A stretch of 64,000 nt of DNA from Siphonodentalium dalli (taxonomy: Eukaryota; Mollusca; Scaphopoda; Gadilida; Siphonodentaliidae), in contig CP136069.1 in the NCBI GenBank assembly GCA_032622095.1, positions 167,764,394 through 167,828,393 of the forward strand, given 5' to 3'. The number at the start of each line of letters is the position of its first letter. Position 1 is the stretch's first letter. Under the pieces are notes generated by a model. That model saw only the letters and a program-made list of their open reading frames with translations, did no database searches and had not been told where the DNA came from. Position numbers and translations under genes: made by a program. Positions 48,901 to 59,286 of this stretch are shown piece after piece.

Positions 48901-50905
48901 ACTCCTTAATATTATATGGAAATGGCCTGGGTGATTATTTATAACTTATAGGTGGATACCGGCGAATAGCAATCTGATCAATGATATGCATATCATCTCG
49001 CCATCCGTGACCCAAATGACACCAAATGTGATTTAATTCATCGTATCATTAGAGAAGAACGTGTATGAATTTGGTGGAAATTAGTGCATGGCTTTAACGG
49101 CGCCACTTTTGACATATTTACACCACGTCCATTAGACTCATGGATGCATCATATACTGGTGATGATTATTTATAGGTTTGGTGGTAATCAGCAACTAAAC
49201 AAATTTTTAGAATAGTTATGACACCCCCCCCCCCCCATCTCTCACCCAAATGGCAGCAATTTGGCGTCTTTAAATCACACGATTATATTCCTCGTATCAT
49301 GGAGAAGAATAATATATCAATTTGGTGGAAATCTGCGCTAAAAATAGTTTATTAAATCAATTGTTGATGACCCCCTGCAACGCTGACTCGAACAGCGCCA
49401 TATCGCGGAGGTGATTATGTTTGCGTTTGGTGGAAATCGGCGACAAAACTATTTCACCATATTTTTTTTAATTTTGCCGACCTCCCCATTTACTTCCCCT
49501 GACACAAACAGCGTCACTTTCGAAAATTTTAGCCCGCATCATTATCTTCCTCGTAAAAAGTTACCCCTCTTAGAACGCCTTGGTGCCATCTCGATTGTAC
49601 CCCGTGAAGTTATATATAGAACGCATACAGACAGACAGAAAGACAGACAGCACGATTTGATTTCTCGTATCGTTTGAGAAGAACGTGTCTGAATTTAATA
49701 GTAATTGGTACTAAAATAATATGTTTTTTATCAGTTTTGGTGACCCTCCCGTCCCTATTTCGGACTCAAGCGGCGCCACTTTTGTCACCGTTAAACCACT
49801 CACTTAGACTCATTAGAGATTAGAGACGCATATATATATAAAATTTGTGAAAATTGGCGAGTATACAAATTCGTATCAAATTTAAGGTCCCCATATCTCT
49901 CACACAGAGGGCACCAATTTGGTGTATCTAAACCACACGATAAGATTCCTGGTATCACGGAGAAGAATGTGTATCAATCTGGTGGAAATCGGCGCTAAAC
50001 ATATTGTTATCATTTGTTTGTGTCCCTCTCACCTCTATACACCACTGACTCGAATGGCCCAACTTGTGACATCCTTAAACCACTCAATTACACTCCTGAT
50101 ACCATGGAGATGATTATTTATAAGTTTGGTGATAATCGGCGACTAAACAAATGTTTATCAAATTTGGTGCCCACCCCTCACCTCCCCACCCAAACAGCAC
50201 CAATATGGCGTCTTTAAATCACACGATTAGATTCGTATCATGGATAAGAACGTGTATCAATTTGGTGGAAATTGGCGCTAAAAATATTGTGTATCAATTT
50301 TGGTGCCCCTCTCCCTTTCAGTGCACCCCTGACTCGAATGAGGCCACATTTGACAGATTTAAGCCACACCATTAGACTCATCATACCATGGGGATGATTT
50401 TGTATAAGTGTGGTGGCAATCGGCGCCTAAACCCATTCTTATCAAATTTAGTGCCCACCCCCCCCCCCCCCAATCTCTCACCCAAACAGCAACAATTAGA
50501 GTCCTTGTATCATGAGGAAGAACATATATCAATTTGGAGGAAATCGGCGCTAAAATTAGTTTTATCAATTTTGGTGCCCCTCTCCCCTTCCATGCATTCC
50601 TGACTCGAACGACGCCACTTTTGACGTATTTAAACCACACCATTATATTCTTCATATCATGGGGATGATCATATGTAAGTTTCGTGGTAATCGGCGATAA
50701 AAAAAATTCTCCCCCCCCCCCCTTTTTCTGCCCCTGACAACAACGGCGTCACTTTAGAAAATTCTAACCCCACCATTATCTTTCTCGTAAAAAGTTACCC
50801 CTAGTAGACCCATTTGGTATAATCTAGATGGTCTCCTGTGAATTTCTATTGAACACACACATACAGACAGACAGACAGACATTCGCAAATATAGATATAG
50901 ATACT
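48900..50905. repeat. Divergent tandem complex, about 290 bp period, with CAGA-rich tail
   Basis: Two alternating blocks recur. One has GAAGAA(C/T)GTGTATCAATTTGGTGGAAAT (near 49055, 49310, 49680, 49965, 50250 and 50520). The other has GGCGCCACTTTTGAC followed by AAACCACACCATTAGACTCA and ATGGGGATGATT (near 49100, 49390, 49771, 50060, 50346 and 50613). A third block with TCGTAAAAAGTTACCCCT (49552, 50789) leads each time to ACAGACAGACAG. The final tail is ATATAGATATAGATA. It reads as tandemly amplified parts of one dispersed element whose class I cannot assign. Confidence 0.8.
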
Positions 50906-50977
50906 GCCTCAAGGTGAAATGACAACTGTGGACAAATTGAAATTAAAACATGTGTCCACAAGACACCATAAACACTC

Positions 50978-51022
50978 CCCCGATCCAAATTCAGTTGACC
51001 GCCGTCAATTTTGGATCGGGTG
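50978..51022. repeat. Hairpin CCGATCCAAA / TTTGGATCGG
   Basis: An inverted repeat of about 12 bp with an interior of about 20 bp, inside otherwise unassigned DNA. Confidence 0.6.
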
Positions 51023-51137
51023 GGTTTGTGGTGACTCTTTAAGGCGTCTTTGGGGGAACTTACAGCACTTTGTTTGAACTTAAAATATAAAGGAACCGAA
51101 AAATGGCATGGGTCACCTATATGAGCCCCTCTGCATG

Positions 51138-51295
51138 GGCGGCGGCCATGTTCGAATAAGGAATGGAAGTCACGTGGTTCGTAAAAGTTTAATACAAGCT
51201 GAAAAAATGCGACTTTTTGAAAAAAACAGTGGCGGCCATTTTGAAAAAAATGTGGCGGCCATATTGAAAAATAAGTGGTGACCATTTTGAATCAG
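51138..51295. repeat. GGCGGCCAT short repeats
   Basis: GTGGCGGCCATTTTGAAAAA recurs with period about 27 bp in three successive units (51231, 51252, 51276, the last as GTGGTGACCATTTTGAA), after a related GGCGGCCATGTT at 51140. It has the same motif class as 17785-18860 and 63310-64000. Confidence 0.7.
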
Positions 51296-51299
51296 TCGA

Positions 51300-52666
51300 C
51301 CATTATGATTGGTTTGTTGGGGGAAAAAATCAGTCTTCGCAGTTCACATTGACCATTTATATCAAATTGCATGCTTTGCGTCACAATAAAATGAACGATT
51401 CTGTTACTACTGTTGACACATAATTATATATAAGAAGGCAGTGTAACTCACCGTAATTGATCATAAGTGGTGTAAATTCAACATAATTGACATTACGTTG
51501 TGCTCACTTGGTTATTTTCACGTATATTTCCAAATAATAGTCATCGTATTTATGTAATATGTAATGCATTTACTTGGATGAGAGAATAAACATTGAGAAT
51601 TGAGTGTCTGTTCACTTCGCTGGCTTTGAGTGGTGCAGTCTTTTGTATTCCGTATATATAGTCCTTATTTTCGGAGCATATACGTTTATGAGACGAATTG
51701 CCACTATGGTCAGTGTGAATGCTGCCGTGGCAGCATGCAGTCAGCCTGCTGGGCAGCCTTCAGTTTGAGACAGTTCTGTTAATTATATGAAGGATGCCAA
51801 TAACTCTGGAGACAGTGCCATCAAAATATATTCGAGTGTTGAAACAGTATGTTAATTTTCACTTTTGAATTTCATACGGGCTGTTAATTCATAATCTGTC
51901 CCGCTAGTCCTACATGCCATCCTTAATCCTCCTCTAATGCATACATGTATCTTGGTACTGTACATTGACCAGTGACAAACCCTTGTGAAATTTCTGAATT
52001 ATTCAGTCATAAACTTTTTCATTATAACAACCACTCCTTAAAGTTAAAGGAGACATACCGGTATGCTACCATGGCAACCACACACCCGCCTCTCGGAACT
52101 ATTGTTCTGTCAGTTCATACAATATGTTTCAGCAATCAAAATTCTGAATCCAACTGCTAGCTTATAGTTAGATATAAAAAAAATTTGGATTAAGTATTCC
52201 ACTTTTTAATAGTGATTTGCAAATGTAAACACATTGAACATGGTACTAATTAGTTTGTTATATCACTTTTAATTATTCCAATAACATCAGGTAACATCCA
52301 ACTTCATGTTCATATCTTCTCTGTCAAATTTATGAAATAGTAAAATCCATATTTTTACTATAACAGTTGTAATTCACGTTGTGTCTGACACTTAAAATAG
52401 AAATTGACATATCCCAATTGAGTGCTATTATAAAACTAGTCAATAAAACTATAAACAATACATCGTTTTTTCTGATTACTTCTGTACCAATATGGCATGT
52501 ACTACATACATGAGACTCATAATTGAATTTATCTTAATTCATTGTTTAAGCATGTTTACAGCATCAAAATGCACTGGCTCAATACTAAACAAAAAGTTAT
52601 TAACCGGATAAATCATCACCTCGACAAAAGCATGCAGAATTAACATTTATAGCGTATAGAAAGCAG
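51300..52666. other. AT-rich DNA, no gene recognised
   Basis: Only very short frames; nothing repeated that I could see. Confidence 0.5.
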
Positions 52667-52816
52667 AGTGAGAGCGTGAGACTTGACAAAGTAGGAACGC
52701 AATAGGAGTATACTTTGTGTCAAAAGTTTGACAATTTTTGACATTTTTCTGCGCTCCTCTTGCATGTTACTCATATTTTGGTACCTTTTCAGCGCAATGC
52801 AAGCGTGTGACAGGGG
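52667..52816 (-). mobile_element. Truncated end of the TTAA foldback family
   Basis: In inverse it begins CCCCTGTCACACGCTTGCAT and continues TTGCGCTGAAAAGGTACCAA, matching the family ends at 44289 and 44880. It then continues to GAACGCAATAGG, GTCAAGTCTCACG and GCTCTCACT, shared with 44980-45110. Only one end is present. Confidence 0.75.
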
Positions 52817-53374
52817 TTTTACGTAGAGTACCCCATCTAAAACATGACAGATTTTCAGAGGTTAACAGGCATTAGCCAACTGGTTAACAGGGCATAAACA
52901 TTGGATTGTAAACATATTTTCAAATTATGGAACGAAAGTATACACTTAATCATATTCAACATCATTTCCCGATTTCGTTCTGATTTGGTGACTTCATGGT
53001 AAAGAATGTAACGAGGCGCGTCAAAAATGCATGGCGATTCAGACAAAGTAAAACATTATATATCTGCCAAATACTTCGAAGTTATATACTTTTGTAAATG
53101 GTAGATATTCATATGTTTCTACTTACATTATAATAGACAAAAACTTAACCCTCCCCAATTTCACAAATAACCACATATATGCGTCCATGCAGTTTGTGTC
53201 CAACAAATACATTGACAATACACAATTTACCGTGTCATATAGTGTAGAACCGTACGGGGACACTGATAATGTAAAAACATAGTTCAAATCTTAGATTAGG
53301 AATGTAACCAATTCCAAGATGGCGTCCAAGATGGCCGCCAATTTTTATATTGACACTCTTTACACCAGATGTAT

Positions 53375-53812
53375 GCTCACCGGACTAGATCATCGCGAGT
53401 GCTTTATATAATATGGCATTTTATTGGATGGAGTCTGTGTCTTAATACGTATAAGGCAACTGGATATGTAAAACCAATGACGGAGATCAAAATGACCGCC
53501 AAAATAAACAGAAATGTTCCGATAAAAGGACCAACTTCTGAGTTGCAAGAAAATCGCATGGTATTACTGTTGTAGCTTATTTGTTCATACACATATGTCA
53601 TTGTGGCCAATGTGATCTGTATCTGAAGAAACTAGGGGCATTAATATAGTAACGTTTCATTGATTTCTCGAAATAACGACATCATATAATGTCAAATTTC
53701 AACCTGACATCCAATCATTTGGTGGTGTATATGTCAATGTTCTGCTAGGTGCTACAACTGCAAACATCCACATTAGTATAGTGGAAGCCACAGTGCCGAT
53801 TAAAACATGAGA
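53375..53812 (-). pseudogene. Two-membrane-segment protein, decayed copy A
   Basis: The minus strand encodes pieces matching copy B at 54561-55072: GTVASTILMWMFAVV then PSRTLT, a disrupted loop, and a longer open stretch (53404-53610) with ISYNSNTM, CNSEVGPFIGTFLFILAVIL and SVIGFTYPVALYVLRHRL. Both hydrophobic stretches look like membrane helices around a loop. The open stretch has no ATG at its start (it begins at TTG), and the region joining it to the first segment has stops, so it is either a relic or exons of a spliced gene. The C-terminal half, unlike copy B, has no nonsense codon through the second helix. I do not recognise the family. Confidence 0.55.
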
Positions 53813-54560
53813 TACCTACAGTGTGAGACCAACTTTCATGCATACAAATTTCATGGGACTTAGCACAATCAATACCCAGGCCTCATACTTACCATTATCA
53901 TTTAAAGCACTAGCATTTACAAATTAGGGGTCATTTTATATTCTATATTCTACCTTTTCCAATCAAACGCTGAAAAATTGGTTCTGTGCAACATGATTGG
54001 GGTGAGCTCCAAGTAACTTGATATTATTTCAAACGACCAATGCCTTGTATAAAGTTAAATACTGAATGCATATAATAAGTTTAAATATATTGTGATAGCA
54101 ACGTGAATCCTAGGCAGCCGGTAAGATATATAATAATATGGACCCGAATGCATATTCAGTTTTCAGCCACTACTCAGACATACCTGATCTATAGTACGTT
54201 AGCATGACAATAATTAAACTATTGGTCGTCAATGTGTATTCAATAAAATAATGAATACACCTGCAACCGTGTATATCAAGCGTAGAATTAAGTACTGACA
54301 TTTAAAGCACATACTCAAATGAACTGCTTAAGTAAATAAGCATAAGTCCAACTGTGATGGGACCCAAGCAGCTGTGAGAATATAACGGACACAGATACTT
54401 GTTATGTCAGGTTTATTTGAGATTTGTTTCGGTTATTTCAATCGAACATCACTCCAATTAACGTGAAAACCAATGACCCCAGTAAGCCTTGAGAACATTG
54501 ACGAAATATATAAACTTAGTTGTCCATCCTTTGCATACCCGCACTTATCAGGATTCGAAA

Positions 54561-55072
54561 ATGGTTGCCATCGCTTGGCGGCTTATGTACCATGGGACAC
54601 CTACATTGGTATTGAGGATTGAATATGTATATTTAGTCGGCATAGTAGCTTCAATTCTTATTGTACTAATATACAAGTCAGCTGTTTCATCATCAAGCAG
54701 AACGTTGACTTGTATACCACAAAATGGATGTCATGTTGAAACACAGTCCCGTTGTGGCAATTTGGCATTACATGTCGATTTTGAGAAACGAACATGAGCA
54801 TTTACTTTCTCAATGCTAATAGTTTGATCGGATTCGGATCACATTATCCACAGACACATATGCACGAACGAATTAGCTACAAACTCATAACATGCAGATG
54901 CTATTGCAACTCAGAAGCCGGTAATTTTATTGGAACATTTTTTAGTTTTATGGCAGTGATTTTGGTCTCCATCATCGGTTTTACATAACCAGTTGCCTTA
55001 TACTTATTACGATACAGCCTCTATGAGATAACGATCAGTTACAATAAAGCACTTGCGATTTTCCAGTCCGGT
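54561..55072 (+). pseudogene. Two-membrane-segment protein, decayed copy B
   Basis: An ATG at 54561 opens a 78-codon frame with a hydrophobic helix (VGIVASILIVLIY), then a cysteine-bearing loop (LTCIPQNGCHV, SRCGNLAL), ending at a stop near 54797. Homology to copy A continues in another frame from 54794 (HERISYK, CNSEAGNFIGTFFSFMAVIL, SIIGFT), so a frameshift or an unrecognised intron intervenes. A TAA then falls where copy A has TAT (Tyr) within GFT-Y-PVALY; the matching frame resumes after it. Homology extends past the coding part to about 55072. Orientation is opposite to copy A, with about 750 bp between them. Confidence 0.6.
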
Positions 55073-55644
55073 GTGCACACTCGTTGTGTTCAGAGTGCCA
55101 ATATAAAACTTGGATTATATTACCTACCTAATCTAGGATTTGATCGAAATCTTACATTTTCTGTGTCCCGGATGGTTCTACCATGTAAGACACTATAACA
55201 TATCGATGTTTTATTGGACACAACATGCATGGATGCATTTAAGTGGATACTTGTGAAATTGGGGTGAGGCTTAAGCTTTTGTCGATTAGTTTACCAATTG
55301 TAAATATATAATGCAGATAGGAACACCATTCTGTAGGGAATACCCTGTCATTTCCAAAAATATATAACTTGGAAGAATTCGACAGATATGCGATATTTGC
55401 ACAGAGTTGATGACACTTTGAATCGTCAGGATTGTTTGTCGCGTCACGCTACACATTTTACCATGACGTCACGAAATCAGAACGAAAGCAAAAACAATGT
55501 CGAATCTATTTAATTGTGTGAACATTAGCCCCATGAATTGCAAATATGTGTTCATTCTTTCCCATTTTGATGTCCGGTCAGCCGGTTGTTAATTGCCTGT
55601 CAAACCGTTGCAAATGTGTCTATTTTTCGATAGGGTACCGTATG

Positions 55645-55790
55645 AAACATGGAGAAAATGTATATTTTGTCACAATTTCGGCTCGGCGCTCTCTGAATTC
55701 GAAAACTAGAGTAATTTTGGTCGAAAATGGTGGTCGCATAAATTCCCCCGATGTGCGACCATAACACCCCAGCACCACCTATAGACTACA
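55645..55790 (+). repeat. Dispersed repeat, uninterrupted copy
   Basis: Inverse relative of 44161-44284, sharing GGCTCGGCGC, CTGAATTCGAAAACT and AGCACCACCTATAGACTA. Confidence 0.65.
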
Positions 55791-56371
55791 CACCTACCTG
55801 TATATTACTACATGCAGGTACAATTTGTGTGTACAATATATATCTGACAGTTTATATTTAACCGCCATGCATATATAACTTATATTCTAACTTTGTCCAT
55901 GGCAAAATACAGGACATTATACACTTGATATAAGTGGCGTTATACCCATTTGTTCATGTCAAAATAGCATATACTTAATTATTATACATATATTATATGT
56001 CTAAATCAGTTCGCACTAACATCATACATGTATAAGCATGTTCCACTGATAGTTGAACCCTCGTAGAGTGTGACCTACTGGCCGCCAGCAGTAAATTGTC
56101 ATGAACAGTCACATTGTATGTAAAACCTAAGCACGTCTAAAAATAACATCGAATCACGACAGCGTTCGACATCGCTGATAAGCTGACATGATAATTGTTG
56201 TGCGCTCATCCGATAATCATGAAATGTCCACACAGGTATCAGTAAAATCTCATATCGCCACATAATTCAATATATTTGGCCTCAGCGCTGACCCAGAAAC
56301 AGTGACCACACTAATGCATGGTTGACCACTTTTACAACTTATCCTATACACTGTCTGATATAGTTTTGGAG
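55791..56371. other. No gene or repeat recognised
   Basis: AT-rich with many TATA-like words; nothing distinctive. Confidence 0.5.
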
Positions 56372-56569
56372 TTATCGAACATTACCCGTAACGCAATATA
56401 TTTTTGCTTGTATGCGGTTGCCTATTGAATTGCATGGGAGTGTGTGGCGCATGGCTTCTATGTTATCCATTGCCATAACATTAAAATATAGGGGTAATCG
56501 TTTAACATGACTGCACAAGAAAACCATAGTCAGAAATGGTAACGCCACCAATATCATATTATTAGCCAT
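56372..56569 (-). CDS. Small ORF with signal-peptide-like start, 65 aa, copy 1 (uncertain)
   Basis: The ATG is followed by a hydrophobic stretch (ANNMILVALPFLTMVFL) typical in shape of a signal peptide. The remaining 47 residues have two cysteines near the end (PCNSIG, KIYCV) and no recognisable domain. The first 18 residues and the upstream DNA are shared with the ORF at 57043-57264, but the two proteins diverge exactly at the edge of the duplicated segment. An ATGCAAAT octamer lies 58 bp before the ATG. The small size and the duplication breakpoint make a real gene doubtful; it could be a duplicated first exon or chance. Confidence 0.25.
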   Translation of the reverse strand: MANNMILVALPFLTMVFLCSHVKRLPLYFNVMAMDNIEAMRHTLPCNSIGNRIQAKIYCVTGNVR

Positions 56570-56815
56570 AAATATAAATTATAATACAATTATTCTATAA
56601 ACTAGCTTTCAAATTTGATGCGGGAAATTTGCATACTTCCATATTTCAAGTTTTCCCGTTTGTCGTGTCATACGTTACTTTCTTCAAACTGTCTTCTTTA
56701 TTACACAATTTAAGCTGATGGGCCCGACTTCGCCCGGGCTGATTTCCGGTGAAAGGCGCGATTTGACCTTCAATTGACTATTTCGAAAGTCAGGGTCAGG
56801 GTCCAAAACAAAGAA
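56513..56815. repeat. Direct duplication of about 290 bp, copy 1
   Basis: Matches 57208-57500 closely from ACAAGAAAACCATAGTCAG through CTGATGGGCCCGACTTCG to GCGCGATTTGACCTTCAATT, with small indels. The copies are 696 bp apart. Confidence 0.92.
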
Positions 56816-57042
56816 ACTATACACCAGTGTACACCACTGTGTGACATAATAAAGCAAATGACAGACCTTTTATTAAAGAGGTTATTTTGACAGACCCGAA
56901 AAAACCGCCAAGTATAATTTTGCATACAGACGGACAATTGACTGGACGGCTATGCAAAATGGCTGCATAATCGGAATTGACAGGATGTTCAATTTGGGTG
57001 CATGTTACTTGACGACAATTTGTTTTAAAAACCCAAATTTAA

Positions 57043-57264
57043 TCACAAATGGCACAACCAACAATCCAATTGTATTAGGACCTTTGTTTCTCCTTTGGGA
57101 CGGTTCTTTTTCAACGTACCATCGCTTCCTGTCTTATCTAGGGAGCAATTAACTGACTGACGTTCGACAGACAAATGTTGTGTTTGGGACAGACGACGAG
57201 ACAGCATTAACAAGAAAACCATAGTCAGAAATGGTAACGCCACCAAGATCATATTATTAGCCAT
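57043..57264 (-). CDS. Small ORF with signal-peptide-like start, 73 aa, copy 2 (uncertain)
   Basis: Same first 18 residues as the ORF at 56372-56569, then an extended hydrophobic run (FLLML), an SRR motif and an unrelated polar remainder with three cysteines (VNCSL, LDCWLCHL). An octamer ATGCAAAT lies at 57322-57329 on the same strand, at the same distance as in copy 1. Shared leader with unrelated remainder is what one expects either from a duplicated leader exon or from a plain duplication breakpoint inside non-coding DNA. No splice-site evidence decides between them. Confidence 0.25.
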   Translation of the reverse strand: MANNMILVALPFLTMVFLLMLSRRLSQTQHLSVERQSVNCSLDKTGSDGTLKKNRPKGETKVLIQLDCWLCHL

Positions 57265-57500
57265 AAATATAAATTATAATACAATTATTCTATAAACTAG
57301 CTTTCAAATTTTATCTGGGAAATTTGCATACTTCTATATTTCAAGTTTTCCCGTTTCTCGTGTTATACATTACTTTCTTCAAACTGTCTTCTTTATTACA
57401 CAAGCTGATGGGCCCGACTTCGTCCGGGATGTTTCCCATCTGATTTCCGGCGAAAGGCGCGATTTGACCTTCAATTGACTATTTCGAAGGTCAAGGTCAG
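57208..57500. repeat. Direct duplication of about 290 bp, copy 2
   Basis: Partner of 56513-56815. Copy 2 runs directly into the tandem repeat that starts at 57462. Confidence 0.92.
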
Positions 57501-57968
57501 GTCAGGGTCATGATTTGACCCGTCCAAAACACCCCCACCCGGAGAAAAGTACCACTAGGTATCAAATTTCGTCGAAATCCGTCCGTTTTACCCCATTTTA
57601 CCTTTAATTAACAATTTTGAAGGTCAAGGTAAGGTCGGAGTCATGATTTGACCCGTCCAAAACACGCCCCCGACAAAAGCACCCATAGGTATCAAATTTC
57701 GTCGAAATCCATCCGTTTTACCCGATTTGACCTTTGATTGACCACATTGAAGGTCGAGGTCACGCCGATGTCACGATTTGACCCGTTCAAAACACTCCCC
57801 GGACAAAAGTATCCCTAGGTATCAAATTTCGCCGAAATTTGTCCGTTTTACCCAAATTGACCTTGCATTGACAGTTTTAAAGGTCAGGTCGGGCTCACGA
57901 TTTGACCCGTCCAAAACACTTCCCGGACACAAATACCCATAAGTATCAAATTACGTTGAAATCTATGG
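57462..57968. repeat. Four tandem units of about 130 bp
   Basis: Units start near 57462, 57596, 57725 and 57855. Each has TTGACCTT...ATTGAC, AAGGTCAAGGTC-like text, ATTTGACCCGTCCAAAACAC and GTATCAAATTTCGTCGAAAT. The last unit is the most diverged. The beginning of a unit also occurs at 56761 in the first duplicated segment. Confidence 0.9.
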
Positions 57969-58429
57969 AAAGCCGAAGAGGACATGTTAGTTGCTAATTG
58001 CTAGATATACGACGCACGACTTGTCGCGGTATTTTAAAGGTGTTTCAAACTAGGAGATAGAAGGATTCTGCGTTTCAAATGGTGATGAATTATAGTAATT
58101 TATTCAAATTTTATGGCATAAATTGTTATTAAAACCGTATATACTATAACAAAAATCAATGACTCGAAAATTAAGTGGGCCTTTAAACAAAGTCACAATT
58201 GCAGTTAGGCTCATCTCATACTCGTTTAATCAGCGATATTCTGCTGCGCAGTTTGTTATAGTTCCCAGTATTCATTGAGCGTTATAGCCCCACTGTTATA
58301 ATTCGCCTTTAGCAGGCGTACTCTTGCCTCAGATTATTGAGATATTAGGTCACACGTAGTGACATTAAATCGCATGGAAACATAGCAATTGTGTGGGCTG
58401 CTTGGCGTGAATATTTAATGAGGAATAAA

Positions 58430-59200
58430 GTCATACGTAATGACATTAAACTCAAGAAAACCCGCGAAAACAAAACAAAATCACATTGAATGTTTTAAGT
58501 TATGTCCTTCATAAAAAGAATCTTCGTGATAATGAACCCTCCCAATACTTTAGAATATAGAATTAAAATAACAAAAACCTTCGGAATACAGAACCTTTGG
58601 AATAACGAACCTTCTAATTGGTGAACCTTCGGAATAGCGAACATTCAGAGAAATTTCGGAATAGTGGACATTCTGGATAGTGAACCTTCGGATTAGAGAC
58701 ATGCCCCCAATATTCATATTATATGCCCAGAGTTCAAAGGTATGGGCCCATAAAATCCTAAATTTGGCCCTTAAAATATTGAACTCCAAATTGGAGCCCA
58801 CACAGAACATCACTTAAGTCAACTGTACCTGTGTCATGTCCCAATGGGGGAGGGTCCACAATATACCACAACATTCATATTATATGCCAAGAATTCAAAA
58901 GTATGGGCCCACGTAATGACATTAAATCTCAAGAAAACCCGCGAAAACAAAACAAAATCACATTTAATGTTCTAAGTTAAGTTATTTCCTCCTGTATCTG
59001 TATCGGTATGCGCGCAGGATCAGTTCGGATGTGAGCGCACACTCCGTAAAAAGAATCTTTGTGATAATGAACCCTCTCAAATTAGTCTCAATACTTTAGA
59101 ATATAGAATTAACCTAAAAATAACAAAAACCTTCGGAATAGAGAACCTTCGGAATAGCGGACCTTCGGGATAGCGAACCTTCATAATAGAAACATGCCCC
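58430..59200. repeat. Direct duplication with a 14 bp CTTCGGAATAG minisatellite
   Basis: GTAATGACATTAAA...AAGAAAACCCGCGAAAACAA is repeated at 58437 and 58914, followed in both by GATAATGAACCCTC and ACTTTAGAATATAGAATTAA. Each copy then carries short repeats of AACCTTCGGAATAGCG. Between them ATTCATATTATATGCC and GTATGGGCCCA are also duplicated. Confidence 0.85.
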
Positions 59201-59286
59201 CACAAGTACACCGGTGACGTAAACACATGTGCTAATCTTTGTTGTACTATCGTGACTCTATCGGTAACCATAATAATACAGTCGCC

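Noticed and set aside
54561-55072. Two-helix protein as an ion-channel beta subunit
   Set aside because: Two helices with a cysteine-bearing loop fit the general shape, but no diagnostic sequence was recognised.
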